DNA of 64,000 bases from Psychrobacillus sp. FSL H8-0483 (GTDB lineage Bacteria > Bacillota > Bacilli > Bacillales_A > Planococcaceae), in the NCBI RefSeq assembly GCF_038637725.1, contig NZ_CP152052.1:1967501-2031500 (forward strand), given 5' to 3'. Shown here in pieces: positions 52,407 through 60,064 of the stretch. Below the pieces are notes generated by a model, which ran no database searches, had not been told where the DNA came from, and saw nothing but the letters and a program-made list of their open reading frames with translations. Every line of letters starts with the position of its first letter. Position 1 is the first letter of the stretch. The position numbers were made by a program, and so were the translations under genes.

Positions 52407-53522
52407 ATGATACAAAACGTTAAAATAAATTCGTACCAATTTCTAATTTTAGTTATATTTTTTACGATTGGTACGAGCATCTTAACTGTACCATCAGTAT
52501 TAGCAGCCGGCGCGAAACAAGACGCTTGGATTTCCGCTATAATTGGTACGGGAATCGGTTTATTGTTTATATGGCTATTCATCACTATAGCTCTTTGGTT
52601 CCCTCACCTCACCTTTATCCAAATCAATGAAAAAGTATTTGGAAAATGGGTAGGTAAAACCTTTTCTGTTTTGTTTGTACTCATTTCTTTTCTTTTTACC
52701 TCAGAACTTATATATTATTGTGGGTCATTCCTAAACATCCATACGCTGCCAAATACTCCAATGGTAGCTCTTAATCTTCTTATGGCGGCGATAGTGGTGA
52801 TGGGAGTCCGTCTTGGATTGGAAACCATCGCGCGTTCCGCAGAAATCATAATTGTCGGTTTCTTCATTCTTTTTCTCATTTTAGTGGTATTTATTTCACC
52901 TGACATCAAGTTTGAAAACATACAGCCTGTATTTGAGATGGGTACAAAAAAGATCGTTCAATCATCCTTATTTTATGTAGCAATATCTTCAGTTAATGCC
53001 ATTGTTTTATTAATGATTTTTCCTTCCTGTATTAACAAAATGAAACAAGTTAAAAAAATTTTTTTAATTGGAAACTTAATAGGCGGCATCATCATCATCG
53101 TCCTTACATTTTTAAGTATTTCTGTATTAGGTGCTGCGGATACTACACGACAGATGTATCCTAGTTATGAATTAGCAAAAAGGATAAATATCGGGAACTT
53201 TGTACAGCGTATTGAGGGGTTGATGTCCACGCTTTGGATTATTTCTCTCTACTTTAAGACGATTCTTTATTTTTACGCTTCCGTTTTAGGGATGGCACAA
53301 ATTCTAAATTTGAAAGATTACCGCCCTATAACATTACCGTTAGGCATGATTGCCGTTGTCCTTTCTATCGTGATTTTTCCTAACGTCATCTATCAACAAA
53401 AATTTGACAGTACAACGGGTAAATCCTTATCATTATTAATCGGACTTTTTTTACCTCTTTTACTGGTAGTCGTATATGCCATACGAAAAAAACAATTGAA
53501 AAAAGATCCTGAAAGTTCTTAA
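52407..53522 (+). CDS. GerAB-family germination permease subunit B, copy 2
   Basis: ATG 52407 (371 residues), open throughout. It differs from copy 1 at scattered sites, for example Ala-Gly for Thr-Asp near residue 30, TGIGLLFIW for MGIGLLVIW, SSVNAIVLLMIFPSCINK and ADTTRQMYPSYELAKR. Several changes are in or near membrane helices. GGAGGGG precedes a mini-ORF ATG-ATT-TGA one base before the start. It could pair with the upstream A and C subunits to give an alternative receptor specificity. Confidence 0.9.
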   Translation: MIQNVKINSYQFLILVIFFTIGTSILTVPSVLAAGAKQDAWISAIIGTGIGLLFIWLFITIALWFPHLTFIQINEKVFGKWVGKTFSVLFVLISFLFTSELIYYCGSFLNIHTLPNTPMVALNLLMAAIVVMGVRLGLETIARSAEIIIVGFFILFLILVVFISPDIKFENIQPVFEMGTKKIVQSSLFYVAISSVNAIVLLMIFPSCINKMKQVKKIFLIGNLIGGIIIIVLTFLSISVLGAADTTRQMYPSYELAKRINIGNFVQRIEGLMSTLWIISLYFKTILYFYASVLGMAQILNLKDYRPITLPLGMIAVVLSIVIFPNVIYQQKFDSTTGKSLSLLIGLFLPLLLVVVYAIRKKQLKKDPESS

Positions 53523-53554
53523 GTGTAAAGAATGGTATAATAAATTATCATTTT

Positions 53555-53606
53555 TATAGAAAAAAGCCGATTTTCAAAATGTGGAATTCGGCTTTTTTTC
53601 TATAAA
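53555..53606 (+). terminator. Terminator of the ger locus
   Basis: TATAGAAAAAAGCCGA, loop, TCGGCTTTTTTTCTATA forms a long stem with T-run. Confidence 0.85.
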
Positions 53607-53711
53607 ATATGTGCATTAGTGAGAAACGAAAGTAAAGTTAACTTGGAAGATTGATAAAAAACTTCTCCAAGAAAACTAATTACAAGTGCTACACGCAGAG
53701 GTAGGTATAAT

Positions 53712-53738
53712 AAATAAAAAGGCAGTTTAGTTGAATAA
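53712..53738. repeat. Right arm fragment of interspersed repeat
   Basis: AATAAAAAGGCAGTTTAGTT then GAATAAAG equals the right arm only. It runs into the next small ORF. Confidence 0.45.
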
Positions 53739-53739
53739 A

Positions 53740-53925
53740 GTGAAGGAAGATATTAAAGTACATCTTGTAATTGAAAAAAATGCTTTATTTATTGAAGAAA
53801 ATTTATCGAGTTTAAAAAAATGTTACTATAAAATCGGGGACGATTATGAACTATTCGCCTTTAGAAATTTAAACGATGTTATTATCTCCACTCAGATATA
53901 TGGAATTTTATATGATAGATTGTGA
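53740..53925 (+). CDS. Hypothetical 61-64 aa protein, possibly truncated
   Basis: GTG 53740 (or TTG 53731) opens a frame reading VKEDIKVHLVIEKNALFIEE and ending TQIYGILYDRL. No good ribosome site is seen, and its 5' end coincides with a repeat arm. It may be the 3' part of a larger gene cut by the repeat. The family is not recognised. Confidence 0.35.
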   Translation: MKEDIKVHLVIEKNALFIEENLSSLKKCYYKIGDDYELFAFRNLNDVIISTQIYGILYDRL

Positions 53926-53977
53926 AGGAATGTACTAAAACTAACGGAAGCTTTACTTCAAGAAGGGGAACTTTAAT

Positions 53978-54397
53978 ATGGAATTTTTGATTAAATCTCA
54001 ATTAAACGATGTAGATGAAATAGTGAATATTGATAGAGTAGTAACTGGTAGTGATAGCAGACGAAAATACATAAAAAAAGCTATTGAGGAAGAAAGGTGT
54101 ATAGTTGTTAAAAACGAGTTCTCAATTGTAGGCTTTTTAATTTTTGATACTCACTTCTTTGATTGTAGCTTTATATCCTTGATAATAATTAAACCGACTG
54201 AAAGACGAAAAGGATATGCAACATCCCTTATGGAGTATTTTATAAGCATATCGCCAACTAAGAAAATATTCTCTTCAACCAATCAGTCAAATAAAAGAAT
54301 GCAAGAGGTATTTAGAGCAAATGGATTTATCCAAAGTGGATTTGTTGAAAATTTAGACGAAGGAGATCCAGAGATAATTTACTTTAAATCAATATAA
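53978..54397 (+). CDS. GNAT-family N-acetyltransferase
   Basis: This 139-residue protein has GGGGAAC before its ATG. It has the GNAT core: ISLIIIKPTERRKGYATSLM with the R-x-x-G-x-A acetyl-CoA loop (RRKGYA), and SSTNQSNKRMQEVFRANGFI typical of beta5-alpha4. The N-terminus (IDRVVTGSDSRRKYIKKAI) resembles a subgroup of stand-alone Bacillus acetyltransferases. The substrate is unknown; it stands alone. Confidence 0.85.
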   Translation: MEFLIKSQLNDVDEIVNIDRVVTGSDSRRKYIKKAIEEERCIVVKNEFSIVGFLIFDTHFFDCSFISLIIIKPTERRKGYATSLMEYFISISPTKKIFSSTNQSNKRMQEVFRANGFIQSGFVENLDEGDPEIIYFKSI

Positions 54398-54446
54398 GTA
54401 ATTCTGAGTTATTCAATTAATGTGATGATTTAGTAGACAGCCTTTA

Positions 54447-54530
54447 TTGTTCTTCAACTACAATGGAAGAACGTAATTTTCTTTCATATTCTGTGGGGAA
54501 GCTGGGCTTCATGGATGGCTAATATAGCTT
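54447..54530. repeat. Interspersed repeat, module A, truncated right arm
   Basis: TTCTTCAACTACAATGGAAG, AACGTAATTTTCTTTCATAT, the hairpin GAAGCTGGGCTTC, then ATGGATGGCTAATATAG. It ends at the stop of the DUF2268 gene. Confidence 0.75.
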
Positions 54531-54532
54531 TT

Positions 54533-55498
54533 TTACTTTAATAAATTATTATATTCACTATTTTGAAGGAGTTCTTTAGAAGAAAGTCTTGTCCATTTTG
54601 AGATTGAAGTATCTGGGTTATTCTCTATATAACTTTGAGTAATTTCATAGCCTATTTTGTAATCTGACCATAATGGTATTCCTTTTGCTGAATTCCCATG
54701 GAAGAAATCTTTATATATTTTAACAGAAGTCGAATCAGCGTTTTTCCTTAGCTCCTCTAAAACGATTGCTGTAGATTCCTCTGATAACGGTTCAGTCCAT
54801 GGAGCACTTATTTCAGGATAGACAATATGGGCAAAGGAATCTGCTTTTCCTTCAGAAAGAATCATGTCTAAAACAGTATAAAAAGCCCTCTCACCATTTG
54901 CTAAAATATTAATTGCATGGTGATATTCATGTGCAACAAGATATTTTAACTTATCTTCACTAATGGAAGTGTCTATCTGGATGAATATATCCTTATCGTT
55001 ATATGTTACTCCATTTACTCCCTCCATTTTACTAATGGCAAAGTTGTCTTCAGGTCTTAGAGGCATAATATATATGTTTTTATCTCCACCTGGTAGTTGT
55101 TCTGCTGACTTTATAAGTGCTTCTTGTATTAACTCATTTATTTGCTCTTGTTTTTGAAGGAGCTGAACCGTATTTTTTTCAAACTGTTCAACCTCGGTAG
55201 AAGCTGTAAAAGGATATTCCAAAGGTAAATCTAACGAGGATTTTTCCTTAAGAGGTTTTAACACTTTTTCCACATATGCCCCTGGGTTACTTTCAGATGG
55301 GTTCTTTTTAACATAGTCAGTGTACTCAAGTACTTCCTCATAAAATGGAATTATTTTAAAATTCTTTCCTTCATATGAAAAACTAACTTCTTTTTGGGAA
55401 GGTAGATTATTTTCTTCCTCTTTATCTTGCACTATGTCATCAGAACAACTTGCAAATAATACTGAAACAAAGATTACCAAGCCAACTATTCTCTTCAT
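54533..55498 (-). CDS. DUF2268-type Zn-protease lipoprotein
   Basis: This 321-residue precursor has lipobox FASC (Cys18). The zinc-protease motif is LVAHEYHHAINI (HExxH) with downstream LSEGKADSFAH, a gluzincin-like E. The C-terminal part includes YKIGYEITQSYIENNP. It matches putative Zn-dependent proteases with DUF2268, which are often exported and uncharacterised. Reading from the minus strand, AGGAGT lies just upstream. It is monocistronic. Confidence 0.85.
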   Translation of the reverse strand: MKRIVGLVIFVSVLFASCSDDIVQDKEEENNLPSQKEVSFSYEGKNFKIIPFYEEVLEYTDYVKKNPSESNPGAYVEKVLKPLKEKSSLDLPLEYPFTASTEVEQFEKNTVQLLQKQEQINELIQEALIKSAEQLPGGDKNIYIMPLRPEDNFAISKMEGVNGVTYNDKDIFIQIDTSISEDKLKYLVAHEYHHAINILANGERAFYTVLDMILSEGKADSFAHIVYPEISAPWTEPLSEESTAIVLEELRKNADSTSVKIYKDFFHGNSAKGIPLWSDYKIGYEITQSYIENNPDTSISKWTRLSSKELLQNSEYNNLLK

Positions 55499-55664
55499 TT
55501 TATTACTCCTCTCAAAGAACCTCTTTTATCTCCACATAATTTTAACTATTGAATCTAATAATGGATGCAGTAATATAAATACGGTATGAATGAAGACAAG
55601 TTTCAACTATCGGAAAAAATTCACTAAAGACTAATGAAGTAAAGACAAACAAGTTGAATTAAAT

Positions 55665-55865
55665 TATCTAATTCAACTAACGGAGGCTTTAGTCAATCAA
55701 GACTATCATTTCGATGCTCTATTTTTACGTCCGAAACATCAAGTAGATTTCGGCAATTCATTGTGAATTGTTACATTTAAACTACTATGGCAGAACGTAA
55801 TTTTCTTCTATATTCTGTGCTGAAGTAGGTCTCATGGATGGCTAAAGGGGCAGGTTATTAAAAAA
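55665..55865. repeat. Interspersed repeat, module B fused to module A
   Basis: TTCAACTAACGGAGGCTTTA, GACTATCATTTCGATGCTCT, ATCAAGTAGATTTCGGCAAT, GTGAATTGTTACATTTAAAC and then TACTATGGCAGAACGTAATT, GAAGTAGGTCTCATGGATGG. This is the only copy in the window where modules B and A are joined. Confidence 0.75.
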
Positions 55866-55986
55866 AGAAAATATGAAAAAAAGCCAAATTTTCATAAATC
55901 TGGCTTTAAGATGATGTATCTATTAAAAGAAAATGAATGGTTAGAAAGATTCTTTTAGTTATAAATTAGGAGTCAAGAAACTAACC

Positions 55987-56367
55987 TTATAAACTAGTAT
56001 TCCCGCTATAATTGTGTCTATGAGGATTCATTCCGTTTACTGTAGTAACTCCACTAAACTCATGATAATGACCGCCGTTAGGAAGGGAAATAGATGGACC
56101 AGTAACTCCACGAATTTCATGTTGATGTTGATCGTCCACAGATGTAAAGGTAAAGTATTGATGGGTGTGTTGGACTCCACTTGGTGCTGGTTCCGTAGTT
56201 CCAGCGTACATGTGATTATGTCCCGCTTCAAAAGAAGTTACGCCTCTAAATCCATGGACATGGGCAGGGACAGGTCTACCATCCCATGAAGTGATAAATA
56301 GTTGGTGGGAATGCTGAGGATCCGAATCGTCAGAATGATACATGAATCCTGAAACAGGTATTTCCAA
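55987..56367 (-). CDS. YmaF-family His-rich protein
   Basis: Start TTG 56367 is supported by AAAGGAG 8 bases upstream; ATG 56394 overlaps that site. The product is about 126 residues with many paired histidines in repeated units: PQHSHQLFIT, PAHVHGFRGVT, AGHNHMYAGTT, VQHTHQYFTF, DQHQHEIRGVTG, GGHYHEFSGVT and NPHRHNYSGNT. This H-x-H ... G-x-T pattern is the YmaF family, probably a beta-solenoid or metal-binding spore protein. It lies near the cotH-like gene. Confidence 0.8.
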   Translation of the reverse strand: MEIPVSGFMYHSDDSDPQHSHQLFITSWDGRPVPAHVHGFRGVTSFEAGHNHMYAGTTEPAPSGVQHTHQYFTFTSVDDQHQHEIRGVTGPSISLPNGGHYHEFSGVTTVNGMNPHRHNYSGNTSL

Positions 56368-56625
56368 ATGTACAACTCCTTTTGCCAATTTCAATAATTT
56401 ATGTAATTGAGATAAATAAGGTTACAAATTGTATTAAAAATGAGAGTAGTACAATGTCCTCTTAGGAGATGATCACAAGTTCGGTGGCCTTGATTTAAGA
56501 AGGTTTGGCGCTTTTTTGTTAAAGAAGGAAATGCGTAATAAAGGTTGAATGTTTTTTAAAAATAATAGGGGGAACAAAAACCCCTAACCAAATAGATAGA
56601 GGGGTTTGTAGGATGATGCAACAAC

Positions 56626-57717
56626 TTAATCTAATGTATCTAATTTCTCCCTTATATATTTCGACCTTGCTTCAATAAAATTCAATATATACTCCGGTTC
56701 CTGATCAAATAAATGGATATCGTCTTTTTTATAAGGGTCTATTTGTATATAAGGTCTTATTAAATCATGCATACTTTGTATTATTGGTTTCATAAAGTCT
56801 ACATTAAATTGGTTGTTTAAAATAACTTCTAGCAAATTTTTGTATTGACGTCGAAATGTTTTCACGTCGAGAATCCTTGCGGTTAGCGTATTAAATCCTT
56901 CGATTCGTAAATAGTCTTCCTCCATCACTCTCCCATTTACATCTCTTCCCCATGTTGCATCGTAGTCCCACGGGATGACTTCGAATAGCCTTGTTTCGCT
57001 ATTCTGGTAAAGTGCGTAATTATGAACAAAACCATCAAAATTTTGGGTGAAAACAACGCCAACCAACCAACGGAGATACTTATCAACATTGAGGTATTTC
57101 ACAATTTCATTTTCAAATTCCGCTTTTGAAATAGTATTAATTTCAATGATCATGTTTTGTAAATGAAATTCATCAGATTCTTTCCCATATTTTAGTTCAT
57201 AGCCAGCTTTAAGTGATTTCTTAACTTCTTTATCAAGATCACTCATTAACGAAAAGTTAGCATCGCCATCAACCGCATAGAATATTGGTCCTTGCGGTAG
57301 TTGTCGATTCGTAAGGAAATGCTCATCCACTGATTCTAATTCCAAATAAAGCCCTTCATTTTTTCCATTCAATTTCAAATATACAAATTGGGACTTTGGC
57401 GATAAGCACCCTATTTCATTGAAAAAATCGAGCGATAATTTATTTCTTAATAGAGAAGGATCTTTATATTCTGCGTTGATATGAATTTCTTTGGCATTCC
57501 TATACGTATTTGGCTTATAAAACGAAATGTGATATGACTTCTTTCGAAGATCTCGGATATGGGAGCCACGATAGGCGATATCAATATCATACTTTCTTTT
57601 GTTAATCGTAAGCTTGGCAGATATAGGATCGTCACACCAAATATCTTTCCGAAGTTCACTTAAATCTAAAGGATGAATAAAAAGCTGATATTCAGGTATT
57701 TTTATGCCGTTATCCAC
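56626..57717 (-). CDS. cotH: CotH spore-coat protein kinase
   Basis: A GTG start at 57717 has GGGAGAG 9 bases upstream (363 residues, the length of B. subtilis CotH). Conserved blocks are [60 protein letters not shown] and the catalytic [11 protein letters not shown] with the [12 protein letters not shown] segment. CotH is an atypical protein kinase that phosphorylates serines of CotB/CotG and controls outer-coat assembly. It is divergent from an Arg/Ser-rich repeat protein gene, as cotH is from cotG in B. subtilis. Confidence 0.92.
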   Translation of the reverse strand: MDNGIKIPEYQLFIHPLDLSELRKDIWCDDPISAKLTINKRKYDIDIAYRGSHIRDLRKKSYHISFYKPNTYRNAKEIHINAEYKDPSLLRNKLSLDFFNEIGCLSPKSQFVYLKLNGKNEGLYLELESVDEHFLTNRQLPQGPIFYAVDGDANFSLMSDLDKEVKKSLKAGYELKYGKESDEFHLQNMIIEINTISKAEFENEIVKYLNVDKYLRWLVGVVFTQNFDGFVHNYALYQNSETRLFEVIPWDYDATWGRDVNGRVMEEDYLRIEGFNTLTARILDVKTFRRQYKNLLEVILNNQFNVDFMKPIIQSMHDLIRPYIQIDPYKKDDIHLFDQEPEYILNFIEARSKYIREKLDTLD

Positions 57718-57954
57718 GCGAATTCTCTCCCTTCATTTTAAATTATTCGTATGAAACAAAATTGTAAGATGCCGCAGAAAGATACAAAATTATTTTATAC
57801 TTTCGAAAACTATACGATTGTCTCTAACATATTAAGTACAATCTCATATATTGCGATAAGGGAAAGAAAAATGCAACAGCACTGGTTGATTTTTTTTGAA
57901 AAAAGAATAATCATTTACCTTCTTTCTTTAATAAAGATGAAAGGAGGTTTGAAC

Positions 57955-58278
57955 ATGTCACTTATACAGAATGCAGTATATCGGGCTAACAACACAGGGC
58001 TAGGTCACTTCATGCACCAGGATCCTTTTAGTAACGAACGATGCACGAGTAGGAATCGTCGTACTTCGCGAAACCAACGACGCACGAGCAATATACGTCG
58101 AACTTCTCGAAACCAACGATGCACGAGCAGAGTCCGTCAAACTTCGAGAAACCAACGACGCACGAGCAGAGTACGTAGAACTTCGCGAAACCAACGACGC
58201 ACGAGCAGTAGACGTCGAACTTCACGAAACAAACGATGTACGAGAAGGAACTCCTTTTGGAATGACTTATTATTTTAA
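57955..58278 (+). CDS. CotG-like Arg/Ser/Thr tandem-repeat spore protein
   Basis: ATG 57955 is fixed by AAAGGAGG 7 bases upstream (107 residues); the longer upstream frame is incidental. After MSLIQNAVYRANNTGLGHFM come about five 13-residue repeats of the type RRTSRNQRRTSRV (39 bp in DNA), then a Phe/Trp tail NSFWNDLLF. Repeats match the kind of Arg-rich Ser targets that CotH kinases phosphorylate. Divergent orientation next to cotH strongly suggests the CotG role, although repeats differ in sequence from B. subtilis CotG. Confidence 0.82.
   Translation: MSLIQNAVYRANNTGLGHFMHQDPFSNERCTSRNRRTSRNQRRTSNIRRTSRNQRCTSRVRQTSRNQRRTSRVRRTSRNQRRTSSRRRTSRNKRCTRRNSFWNDLLF
58036..58250 (+). repeat. 39-bp direct tandem repeats within the cotG-like gene
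   Basis: Five degenerate units contain CGAAACCAACGACGCACGAG. Unit boundaries agree with the protein repeats, and the variation is mostly synonymous or Arg/Val/Ile swaps. Expect length variation between strains by slippage. Confidence 0.8.
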
Positions 58279-58326
58279 AAAACTTCGAGGCGATTTATCG
58301 CTATCTGAAGAGTATGTCACTTAATG

Positions 58327-58860
58327 TTCTTCAATGGACTTTTGAATGCGTCTGTATTATAAAGTTAACTAGTTCTTACTAGTTAACTTTTTTTCGTGTT
58401 ATTCTTATCAAAATCCAAGGTTGAATGAAAAATGAAAGGTAGGCTGGGGGGGGTCTGTCTGATCTTTTCTTGTATGTATATTCTTCTAGATGAATTGATA
58501 TTGTTGTGAATTACACATAATCTATCAGAATTGTTTAAATCACTGTAGTATATGCACTTTTTCCGTTCAAACCAGAAATTCGAAAAAGATTTCACTTTAA
58601 CGGGCAGGGACCGTCAGGCGATCCTCCTATTTATCTAGGAAAACCGAAAAACATTTACCATCCTCCACTAAAACGCATTGTACCTTCCATTTTTTAACTC
58701 CTTTTCTAGGATATAATATAGGCTATGTATAATGAACGAAAAGGCTTAGACTAAAACCCATGTTCGAAATCTTTGTGTGAAATGATTTTGATTGTTCCGT
58801 AAATCACCTCTTCTACAGCCACTCATAATTGGCATCTAGAACCAATTATTCATTAACTTA
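58327..58860. repeat. Second copy of the segment at 10341-10660
   Basis: This copy shares TTCTTCAATGGACT, the terminator block, GGCTATGTATAAT, AACCCATGTTCG and ATTGTTCCGTAAATC with the earlier copy, with about 280 extra bases in the middle. It lies directly after the cotG-like gene. Confidence 0.5.
58361..58395 (+). terminator. Terminator of the cotG-like gene
   Basis: AAAGTTAACTAGT, loop TCTT and ACTAGTTAACTTTTTTT pair perfectly over 13 bases. Confidence 0.85.
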
Positions 58861-58875
58861 ATGGTTTGATATGTT

Positions 58876-58970
58876 CTTTTTGAACTACCATGGAAGAACG
58901 TAATTTTCTTGCAAATTTTGTGGTGAAGCAGGTCTTCATGAGTGGCTAACGGGGCATGTTAGTTAAATAA
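58876..58970. repeat. Interspersed repeat, module A
   Basis: TTTTGAACTACCATGGAAGA, CGTAATTTTCTTGCAAATTT, the hairpin GAAGCAGGTCTTC, then ATGAGTGGCTAACGGGGC and ATGTTAGTTAAATAAAC. Confidence 0.78.
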
Positions 58971-59116
58971 ACAATAAAAATAAGGACAGTGGGAAACAAA
59001 TGATTCCATGTAAGAAGGCGACTTTTTGTATTGGGCCAAATGAATGTATAAGGATATTAAAATAAAGATATGAATGACAAATGTATAGAATGGTTGCCTT
59101 ATGAATAAAATAAATT

Positions 59117-59164
59117 TTGACAGGACACCAATTAGTGTCATATAATAATAACACCAATTGGTGT
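59117..59164 (+). promoter_or_regulatory. ArsR-family promoter with two palindromic operators
   Basis: TTGACA (59117-59122), an 18-base spacer and TATAAT (59141-59146). Operator 1, GACACCAATTAGTGTC (59124-59139), fills the spacer. Operator 2, ACACCAATTGGTGT (59151-59164), a perfect palindrome, lies just after the -10. A dimeric repressor on either would block RNA polymerase, so tight autoregulation is expected. Confidence 0.85.
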
Positions 59165-59189
59165 CCAATTTATAAAGGGGTGGGTGATT

Positions 59190-59516
59190 TTGAACGATAT
59201 AAATCATGAACGTGATGTTTATGTGGCTATTGCTGACCCAACAAGACGGAAATTGCTTCGTTTGTTGGCAGATGCGGAAGAGTTACCACTTCACGAATTA
59301 ACCGTTCAATTTCAAATGGGGCGTACTGCTGTTTCTAAACATTTGGCTATACTTAAAGAAGCGGGTCTAGTTGCTGATCGTAAAGTTGGTAGAGAAACAA
59401 GGTATCGACTAAATGCAGCCCCCTTAAGGGAAATTAAAGATTGGGTATCTTTTTACGAAGGATTCTGGAAAGACAGAATTGGTAAATTAAATCTTTTATT
59501 GGAGGAAAAAAAATGA
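59190..59516 (+). CDS. ArsR/SmtB-fold winged-helix repressor
   Basis: The start is taken as TTG 59190 (AAAGGGG about 10 bases upstream); GTG 59184 is in frame (108 residues). The winged helix ADPTRRKLLRLLADAEELPL through MGRTAVSKHLAILKEAGLVA then REGRETRYRLN-like VGRETRYRLNAAPLREIKDW is the SdpR-like autorepressor subgroup. No metal-ligand Cys pair is present, so it is unlikely to be a metal sensor. It overlaps the next gene by 4 bases. Twin operators upstream fit autorepression. Confidence 0.88.
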   Translation: MNDINHERDVYVAIADPTRRKLLRLLADAEELPLHELTVQFQMGRTAVSKHLAILKEAGLVADRKVGRETRYRLNAAPLREIKDWVSFYEGFWKDRIGKLNLLLEEKK

Positions 59517-59929
59517 AATCAGATGTATCATTAGATTTTCAGTTTACAAGTTCAATCAATACAGTGTGGAACGCATTAACAGATTCGGATACTCTTGCAA
59601 AATGGATATGGAATAATGACTTTAAACCAATCGTCGGACATAAATTTCAATTCCGAGCTGAGCCAAATGAATGGTGGAATGGAATTGTAGATAGTGAAGT
59701 ATTAGTAGTGGAAGAGCCTAATAAACTTTCTTACACTTGGGTGAGTGCCGGAGAAAGCACTACTGTTACATGGACTTTGAAAGAAGGTTCAGATGGAACT
59801 ATACATCTACATTTCGATCAAACTGGATTTAGTGAAGAAACAAAAGCACGTGAGGGAGCTATCGAGGGAGCTAAATATGCTTGGATGAAAATGGGTGAAC
59901 AGCTCGAAAAAGTTTTAGCAGAACTGTAA
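59513..59929 (+). CDS. SRPBCC (AHSA1/START-like) protein
   Basis: This 138-residue protein has an ATGA overlap with the repressor. It is a Bet-v-1/AHSA1 fold: SLDFQFTSSINTVWNALTDS, DTLAKWIWNNDFKPIVGHKF, WNGIVDSEVLVVEEPNKLSY and a C-terminal helix AKYAWMKMGEQLEKVLAEL. Such proteins bind hydrophobic ligands. Pairing of an ArsR-type repressor with a SRPBCC gene is common; the SRPBCC protein might bind the inducing ligand or detoxify it, which is inference. Confidence 0.87.
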   Translation: MKSDVSLDFQFTSSINTVWNALTDSDTLAKWIWNNDFKPIVGHKFQFRAEPNEWWNGIVDSEVLVVEEPNKLSYTWVSAGESTTVTWTLKEGSDGTIHLHFDQTGFSEETKAREGAIEGAKYAWMKMGEQLEKVLAEL

Positions 59930-59947
59930 AAACGCTTTTTCAACAAT

Positions 59948-59988
59948 AGGGCGCAATTCCGTAACAAGAATTGTGCTCTTTCTTATTT
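59948..59988 (+). terminator. Terminator of the ArsR-SRPBCC operon
   Basis: GGGCGCAATTC and GAATTGTGCTC (with G-T pairs) are followed by TTTCTT. Confidence 0.65.
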
Positions 59989-60064
59989 ATCTACTTTATC
60001 GGATAACAGATGAAGTTTTACTAATATGGCAATACTAAATTTAGAGAATGGAGATGATACCACT

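Noticed and set aside
58000-58225. Antisense open frames over the cotG-like gene
   Set aside because: They are produced by the tandem repeat DNA on the opposite strand; they have no ribosome site and no independent support.
58036-58250. Regular direct repeats that might suggest a CRISPR array
   Set aside because: Units are contiguous 39-bp repeats without unique spacers and translate into protein repeats of a gene with a strong ribosome site.
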